Translations under genes and position numbers: made by a program
The notes under the pieces: generated by a model
Seen by the model: the letters and a program-made list of their open reading frames with translations, nothing else
The model's database searches: none
What the model was told of the DNA's origin: nothing
Assembly: GCA_005799065.1 (NCBI GenBank)
Contig: SYHW01000063.1
Location: 1 to 33,585, forward strand
Source: Bacteroidota bacterium
GTDB lineage: Bacteria > Bacteroidota > Bacteroidia > UBA7662
Direction of reading: 5' to 3'
DNA: 33,585 bases
Shown here: piece by piece, positions 28,695 through 33,585 of the stretch
Layout: each line of letters starts with the position of its first letter
How positions within the stretch are numbered: the first letter of the stretch is position 1

Positions 28695-28724
28695 GATGTT
28701 TTTTACTCACATATCGGCAACTAC

Positions 28725-28742
28725 TTTGCCACAATTGGCAAA
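28725..28742. promoter_or_regulatory. Perfect inverted repeat TTTGCCA-CAAT-TGGCAAA upstream of htpG; possible operator
   Basis: 7-bp arms, 4-bp spacer, in the 78-bp gap between the upstream kinase-like gene and htpG; no adjacent T-tract suggesting a terminator. Confidence 0.4.
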
Positions 28743-28772
28743 CTGACATTTTGTCGCATCACAAGCCGAATT

Positions 28773-29891
28773 TCACACCGCAAAACGATGCTGTTGCGAC
28801 AAAAGGTTCGGAATTCGTATCTGAAAGGTAGACCCTTTACCGACCTCACTCGTCAAGTGGATGTCGCCCCCCATTTGTTTCACAGTCTCTCGGACAATAA
28901 ACAAGCCCATTCCATAGGCATCTCCGGTTTCGCTGCGTTCAAATAAGCGGAACACACGTTCTTGCTGGGTTATCGCAATGCCCCTTCCATAATCGGTCAC
29001 TTCCAATTGAACAATGTCCGCTTGAATTTGGGCGGAAAGCGTTATTACTGCAGGTGCTTGGCCAAATTCAGCGCTGCGCGCGGCATTATTGAGCAATTCA
29101 AGTAAAACCATTTTGATTTTTTCGTAATCTCCGATCCAAATGCTGTTTTCAATCACTTCGACACGAATCCGATCATGCTCCAGGCCGTAAACTGCACAAA
29201 TCGCGTTGATCAGAAAGCGAAACAATCCATGGGCTTCCAGATTTTGGGGAAGAAGTTCCACCCGACTTCCCCGATATAAATCCCGAAAACGTGCTCTTCC
29301 GGAGCCCAATATGGTCAATCGTCTGAGAAGAAAATGGGCAAGCTCCTGCGCTGGCATTGTGTCTTGGTGTTCGACTACGGACCTGCAAAGGGCTTCTAAC
29401 TGTATGACAGGCTCGAAAAATTCAGTATCTATTTTATAAGTGAGCCAATCTCGAGTAGACCTCGACGTTTCAAGCTCTTGACGGATGGCTCCCATTTGCA
29501 TGTTGTTCCATGTTAATTCATAGGCGCGCTGAATGATGGAACGCAATGTCGGTACTAAATAAGGCGTTCGCACGGAACGGAATAAGGAAGCCATTAATGG
29601 ATTTCCATCAACTAATCCTGTATCCGCTTCTGCATGAAGCAGAATGCACTGACTTGATGAAAATTTCTGTTGCACCTCCGATATCAAATCAAATCCAGAG
29701 GCTTTTGCGAGCCGTAGGTGGGTGAGCAATACACAACCCGGACGGTTCTGCAGTACCTGAAGAGCCAAAGAAGCATCTGAGCAGGTAAACAGCTCGAAAA
29801 ACGATTGAAAATGTTCGCGAAACGTATTGCGTCCCGCTTCGAGTTCATCCACATATACAACCGGTATAAGGTGGGGGAACAAGCTGGTCAT
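28773..29891 (-). CDS. Degenerate hybrid sensor: pseudo-receiver plus HisKA-like region lacking His plus HATPase_c
   Basis: Receiver-like N-terminus (PVVYVDELEAGRNTF...CVLLTHLRLAKASGFDLI) and GHKL ATPase motifs (ELLNNAARSA N-box, VTDYGRGI, RVFRLFER, YGMGLFIVRETV, GKGSTFQIRIP). Confidence 0.82.
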   Translation of the reverse strand: MTSLFPHLIPVVYVDELEAGRNTFREHFQSFFELFTCSDASLALQVLQNRPGCVLLTHLRLAKASGFDLISEVQQKFSSSQCILLHAEADTGLVDGNPLMASLFRSVRTPYLVPTLRSIIQRAYELTWNNMQMGAIRQELETSRSTRDWLTYKIDTEFFEPVIQLEALCRSVVEHQDTMPAQELAHFLLRRLTILGSGRARFRDLYRGSRVELLPQNLEAHGLFRFLINAICAVYGLEHDRIRVEVIENSIWIGDYEKIKMVLLELLNNAARSAEFGQAPAVITLSAQIQADIVQLEVTDYGRGIAITQQERVFRLFERSETGDAYGMGLFIVRETVKQMGGDIHLTSEVGKGSTFQIRIPNLLSQQHRFAV

Positions 29892-29938
29892 ATGTTTGGA
29901 AGCGCGATATTATGAAAAAAATCAAAGAAATTGTTTTC

Positions 29939-29946
29939 TATTTTTG
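29939..29946 (+). promoter_or_regulatory. Bacteroidetes -7 box TATTTTTG for thiolase gene
   Basis: Matches TAnnTTTG; 5 nt before the ATG at 29952. Confidence 0.5.
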
Positions 29947-29951
29947 CGTTC

Positions 29952-31163
29952 ATGTCAAAAATACAGCCCGTTTATTTGGTCGACGCGTGTCGCACTCCCA
30001 TTGGAAAACTGGGGGGCTCACTGTCTAGGGTTCGTCCAGACGATCTCGCATCAATCAGTATCCGGGCTCTCTTGGCAAGAAATCCCAGTTTTGATCCGAA
30101 TGTGGTTGAGGATGTTGTGCTTGGCGCGGCCAATCAGGCCGGAGAAGATAACCGCAACGTAGCCCGAATGGCAGCGCTTTTGGCCGGACTTCCTGTAGGG
30201 GTGGGCGGGGTGACGGTGAATCGACTCTGTGCCAGCGGACTACAAGCACTAATCGATGCCTACCGGGCCATTGCACTGGGTGAAGGCGAGGCTTATATAG
30301 CAGGTGGTGTTGAAAGCATGACCCGTGCACCTTGGGTGATGGCCAAACCGGATCAGGCGTTTTCCCGAAAAATCGAAGCCTATGACACAACTTTGGGTTG
30401 GCGGTTCACCAACACGGCATTAGCAGATCGCTACCATCCCTACAGCATGGGTGAGACGGCAGAGAATGTGGCCGAACGGTATCGAATTAGCCGCGAGCAA
30501 CAGGACGAGTTTGCTTATTTGTCGCAATCAAATTATGCGCGTGCAGCCGCTGATGGCCAATTTCAATCCGAATTAGTGCCGGTGGAGGTCAAGTTTGAAA
30601 AAGCGTCCAGCAGAATGTTTGATGTAGATGAACATCCCAGATTCAGCAGCCTGGAGCAACTGTCTGCGCTCAAACCTGCCTTTCGAAAAGATGGTAGTGT
30701 TACGGCTGGAAATAGCTCGGGCATGAATGATGGTGCTGCTTGCGTTCTACTGGTGAATGAGTCCGCATTAAAGACCCACTCATTAACCCCATTGGCCCGT
30801 GTGATGGGTGCAGCTGCGGTTGGCGTAGATCCGGCCTATATGGGTATTGGTCCCGTACCGGCCATCCAGCGATTGTTAAACCGTACGGGAATCAAAATCA
30901 GTGACGTTGATCTTTTCGAATTGAACGAGGCTTTCGCGGCTCAAGCCGTGGCCTGTATTCAAGAATTACAAATAGATCCCCGCCGTGTCAATAAAAGGGG
31001 AGGGGCCATTGCATTGGGTCATCCATTGGGCTGTTCCGGTGCACGAATCACCACCACACTCGTGCACCAAATGAAGGACGATTCTGCTGTGCGATATGGT
31101 GTGGCAGCACTTTGTGTGGGCGTCGGACAAGGATTAGCCATAATGCTCGAAAATTGCGCTTGA
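29952..31163 (+). CDS. Thiolase / acetyl-CoA C-acyltransferase, PcaF/PaaJ-like
   Basis: VDACRTPIGKLGGSLSRVRPDDLA, GAANQAGEDNRNVARMAALLAGLP, VNRLCASGLQA, ELNEAFAAQA, GGAIALGHPLGCSGAR. ATG at 29952 preferred over the upstream 29931 start, which lies 5' of a promoter-like box. Confidence 0.93.
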   Translation: MSKIQPVYLVDACRTPIGKLGGSLSRVRPDDLASISIRALLARNPSFDPNVVEDVVLGAANQAGEDNRNVARMAALLAGLPVGVGGVTVNRLCASGLQALIDAYRAIALGEGEAYIAGGVESMTRAPWVMAKPDQAFSRKIEAYDTTLGWRFTNTALADRYHPYSMGETAENVAERYRISREQQDEFAYLSQSNYARAAADGQFQSELVPVEVKFEKASSRMFDVDEHPRFSSLEQLSALKPAFRKDGSVTAGNSSGMNDGAACVLLVNESALKTHSLTPLARVMGAAAVGVDPAYMGIGPVPAIQRLLNRTGIKISDVDLFELNEAFAAQAVACIQELQIDPRRVNKRGGAIALGHPLGCSGARITTTLVHQMKDDSAVRYGVAALCVGVGQGLAIMLENCA

Positions 31164-31957
31164 TGTTTTCAAGGCGCTATTTTATTTGGTTTGCCTATCA
31201 TGGAGCACGCTACCACGGATGGCAGGCTCAGAATAACGCCATTGGCATTCAACAGCTGCTTCAAAATGCAATGGCAACGCTGCTCAGAGAACCGGTGGCC
31301 ATTACCGGACAGGGAAGAACCGATACAGGTGTTCACGCACGGCAGATGGTTGCGCATTTCGACTTTATGTCTGAATTACCGGTAGACTTAGCCGGCAAAC
31401 TCAACCAATTGTTGCCTCCAGATATTCGCATCAGTCATATACATGAAGTGGCTCCCGATGCACATGCCAGGTATTCAGCCCTGAATCGGTTGTATCGCTA
31501 CTACATCCACCGAACACCGGATCCGTTTTTGGTGGATCGGTCATGGTACCTACAATCGCTCCCTAACGTTGAATTGATTCCTGATGCGGCGAAAATGCTC
31601 CTCCAACAATCGGATTTTGGTTGTTTCGCCAAAACGCATGGGGGCAACTATACCAATTTGTGCACAGTTACACGGGCGGACTGGGTCATCGACACGCATC
31701 AACTCATTTTTACCATTCAGGCCAACCGGTTTCTTCGGCAAATGGTGCGTGCGGTCGTGGGTAGTCTGCTGGCGATTGCCCAAGGAAAGAAGACAGTGGA
31801 ATGGTGGACTAGACTTTTACAAGACTCACCCGAACGGAAGTGCGGGCTGGCTGCACCTCCCTATGGATTGTTTCTCGAAGAAGTGGCCTATCCCAATACG
31901 ATTTATCTCAACCAATCACCAACCCCCTTATCGCTAACAGCCAAATCCTATGGGTGA
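31163..31957 (+). CDS. truA: tRNA pseudouridine(38-40) synthase
   Basis: FIWFAYHGARYHGWQAQNNAIGIQQLL, TGQGRTDTGVHARQMVAHFD, FLRQMVRAVVGSLL. ATG at 31163 overlaps the thiolase stop (TGATG). Confidence 0.94.
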   Translation: MFSRRYFIWFAYHGARYHGWQAQNNAIGIQQLLQNAMATLLREPVAITGQGRTDTGVHARQMVAHFDFMSELPVDLAGKLNQLLPPDIRISHIHEVAPDAHARYSALNRLYRYYIHRTPDPFLVDRSWYLQSLPNVELIPDAAKMLLQQSDFGCFAKTHGGNYTNLCTVTRADWVIDTHQLIFTIQANRFLRQMVRAVVGSLLAIAQGKKTVEWWTRLLQDSPERKCGLAAPPYGLFLEEVAYPNTIYLNQSPTPLSLTAKSYG

Positions 31958-33585
31958 AAAACCGAGCGTCAATAACGCTTATTTAATAAGGAAGACCCTT
32001 AATCTGCTTCGGGAAAACCGTTTGGTGGTCCTTTTTATTATGGTTTTGGTACTGGCTTTGGCCCTGATTTCACCTGTACGTCCTATGTTGATCCAAAACA
32101 TGGTGGATGGGCCGATGCAGCAAGGTGATGTGCATGGCTTGTTGAAGTATACCCTTTGGATGATCGGCCTTTTGATTGTAGAATCCTTGTTTCGTTATTA
32201 CTTTACTTATCAAAGTGCATGGCTCGGACAAGCTGTGGTGCGACAACTCAGGCAGAAGTTGTTTCACCACCTGACGACCCTACGTCTGAGTTATTACGAT
32301 CGTACGCCTGTGGGCACGCTCACCACCCGAACCATCAGCGATATTGAGTCGATTGCTGAAGTGTTTTCCCAAGGACTGCTCACCATTTGGGGCGATTTAT
32401 TACAACTCTTGGTTTTACTGGCCATCATGTTATACACCGATTGGCGACTCACGTTCATTGGGTTGATTGTTTTGCCGCCATTGCTTTGGGCTACCTGGCT
32501 CTTTAAAGAAAAGGTGAGAACCTCATACCAGGAAGTCAGGCGCGAAGTGGCTCGTCTCAATACCTATGTTCAAGAGCATTTGACGGGCATGGGCATTATT
32601 CAGGTGTTCAATCGCGAGAAGGAGCGCCTTAAGACCTTCGAGTCGGTCAACCACGAATTACAGCAGGCCCATTTAAGGGGCGTGCTATACTACTCGGTCT
32701 TTTTTCCTGTGGTGGAAATTCTCACCGCAGTGTCCCTAGGATTGGTGGTCAGCTGGGGCGCACTTCAAGCCGTGGGAGGCGGGGTGAGCCCTGGCATACT
32801 GATTGCCTTCATTCTCTACCTAAATCAATTTTTTAGACCCATTCGGTTGCTGGCGGATAAGTTCAACAGCCTGCAGATGGGGGTTGTGGCTGCGGAGCGG
32901 GTTTTTAAGTTGATGGAAGTCAATGAACAGGAAGAAGATTTTGGACAAACGAGGCCGTTGTCGAGCGATGGTTCGATTGTATTTCAAGATGTTCATTTTA
33001 GCTACCGACCTGATCTTCCCGTTTTGAAAGGTGTTAGCTTCCACCTTAAGCCTGGCAAACGGGTGGCATTGGTGGGGAGTACAGGCTCGGGCAAGACTTC
33101 TGTAGTCAATGTTTTAGGCCGATTTTATGCGCACAATTCGGGATCAGTCTATGTCGATGGTGTAGCTGTTGAAAATATCCCGCTGCCCGAACTTCGTGGT
33201 AGAATTGGATTTATACTGCAAGATGTTTTTTTGTTCTCAGGAACAATTTTTGAAAATATCAGCCTCAAAGACTCGGGAGTTACCCAAGACCAGATCAGGA
33301 ACCTCGCTCGTGATGCCGGAATTTATCGGTTTTTGGAACGGTTGCCGGGTGAGTTGGCCTATGAAGTGCGCGAGCGGGGCGCAGCTTTGTCGACCGGTCA
33401 GCGACAATTGATTGCATTTCTGCGGATGATGGTCCTCAATCCACCTATTGTGGTGCTCGATGAGGCAACGGCTTCGGTCGATTCAGAGACGGAAGCATTA
33501 CTTCAGACGGCATTGAATAGCCTATTGGCCAATCGTTCTGCTTTGGTAGTGGCCCACAGGTTATCGACCATACGCGATGCCGATG
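31950..33585 (+). CDS. ABC exporter, fused TM and ATPase domains (MsbA/lipid-drug type); truncated by window end
   Basis: Open frame from ATG 31950 (absent from the ORF track because it has no stop in the window): MGEKPSVNNAYLIRKTLNLLRENRLVVLFIMV..., Walker A GSTGSGKTS, signature LSTGQRQL, Walker B PPIVVLDEATASVD. Confidence 0.93.
   Translation, partial: MGEKPSVNNAYLIRKTLNLLRENRLVVLFIMVLVLALALISPVRPMLIQNMVDGPMQQGDVHGLLKYTLWMIGLLIVESLFRYYFTYQSAWLGQAVVRQLRQKLFHHLTTLRLSYYDRTPVGTLTTRTISDIESIAEVFSQGLLTIWGDLLQLLVLLAIMLYTDWRLTFIGLIVLPPLLWATWLFKEKVRTSYQEVRREVARLNTYVQEHLTGMGIIQVFNREKERLKTFESVNHELQQAHLRGVLYYSVFFPVVEILTAVSLGLVVSWGALQAVGGGVSPGILIAFILYLNQFFRPIRLLADKFNSLQMGVVAAERVFKLMEVNEQEEDFGQTRPLSSDGSIVFQDVHFSYRPDLPVLKGVSFHLKPGKRVALVGSTGSGKTSVVNVLGRFYAHNSGSVYVDGVAVENIPLPELRGRIGFILQDVFLFSGTIFENISLKDSGVTQDQIRNLARDAGIYRFLERLPGELAYEVRERGAALSTGQRQLIAFLRMMVLNPPIVVLDEATASVDSETEALLQTALNSLLANRSALVVAHRLSTIRDAD

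Overview
The window looks like a chromosomal core region from a Bacteroidetes/Bacteroidota-type bacterium. Supporting marks are two type-B gliding-motility C-terminal (T9SS) proteins, TAnnTTTG -7 promoter boxes, DUF5683, and a purH-mreBCD-mrdA-rodA cluster. It is densely coding. Identifiable content: a MATE transporter, a peptide-type SBP lipoprotein, parA/parB/DUF5683/dapB, ruvB, a GT2 glycosyltransferase with kdsA, a lepA-folD-queE-OmpA/PD40 operon, two paralogous large secreted gliding/T9SS proteins, a purH-mreB-mreC-mreD-mrdA-rodA operon, htpG, a degenerate histidine kinase, a PcaF/PaaJ-like thiolase, truA and an ABC exporter cut by the window end. I saw no rRNA, tRNA, CRISPR array, phage or transposase. 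The main points for a second look are: a kinase-like protein with both phosphotransfer residues apparently replaced, next to htpG; a 53-aa membrane ORF at the end of the mre/rod operon that is absent from the supplied ORF track; a graded 22-23 bp tandem array; in-frame short tandem repeats in purH and dapB; a G9 tract in a surface-protein gene; and three genes with a TAnnTTTG box exactly 5 nt before the start codon, suggesting leaderless mRNAs. None of these was tested by database search.
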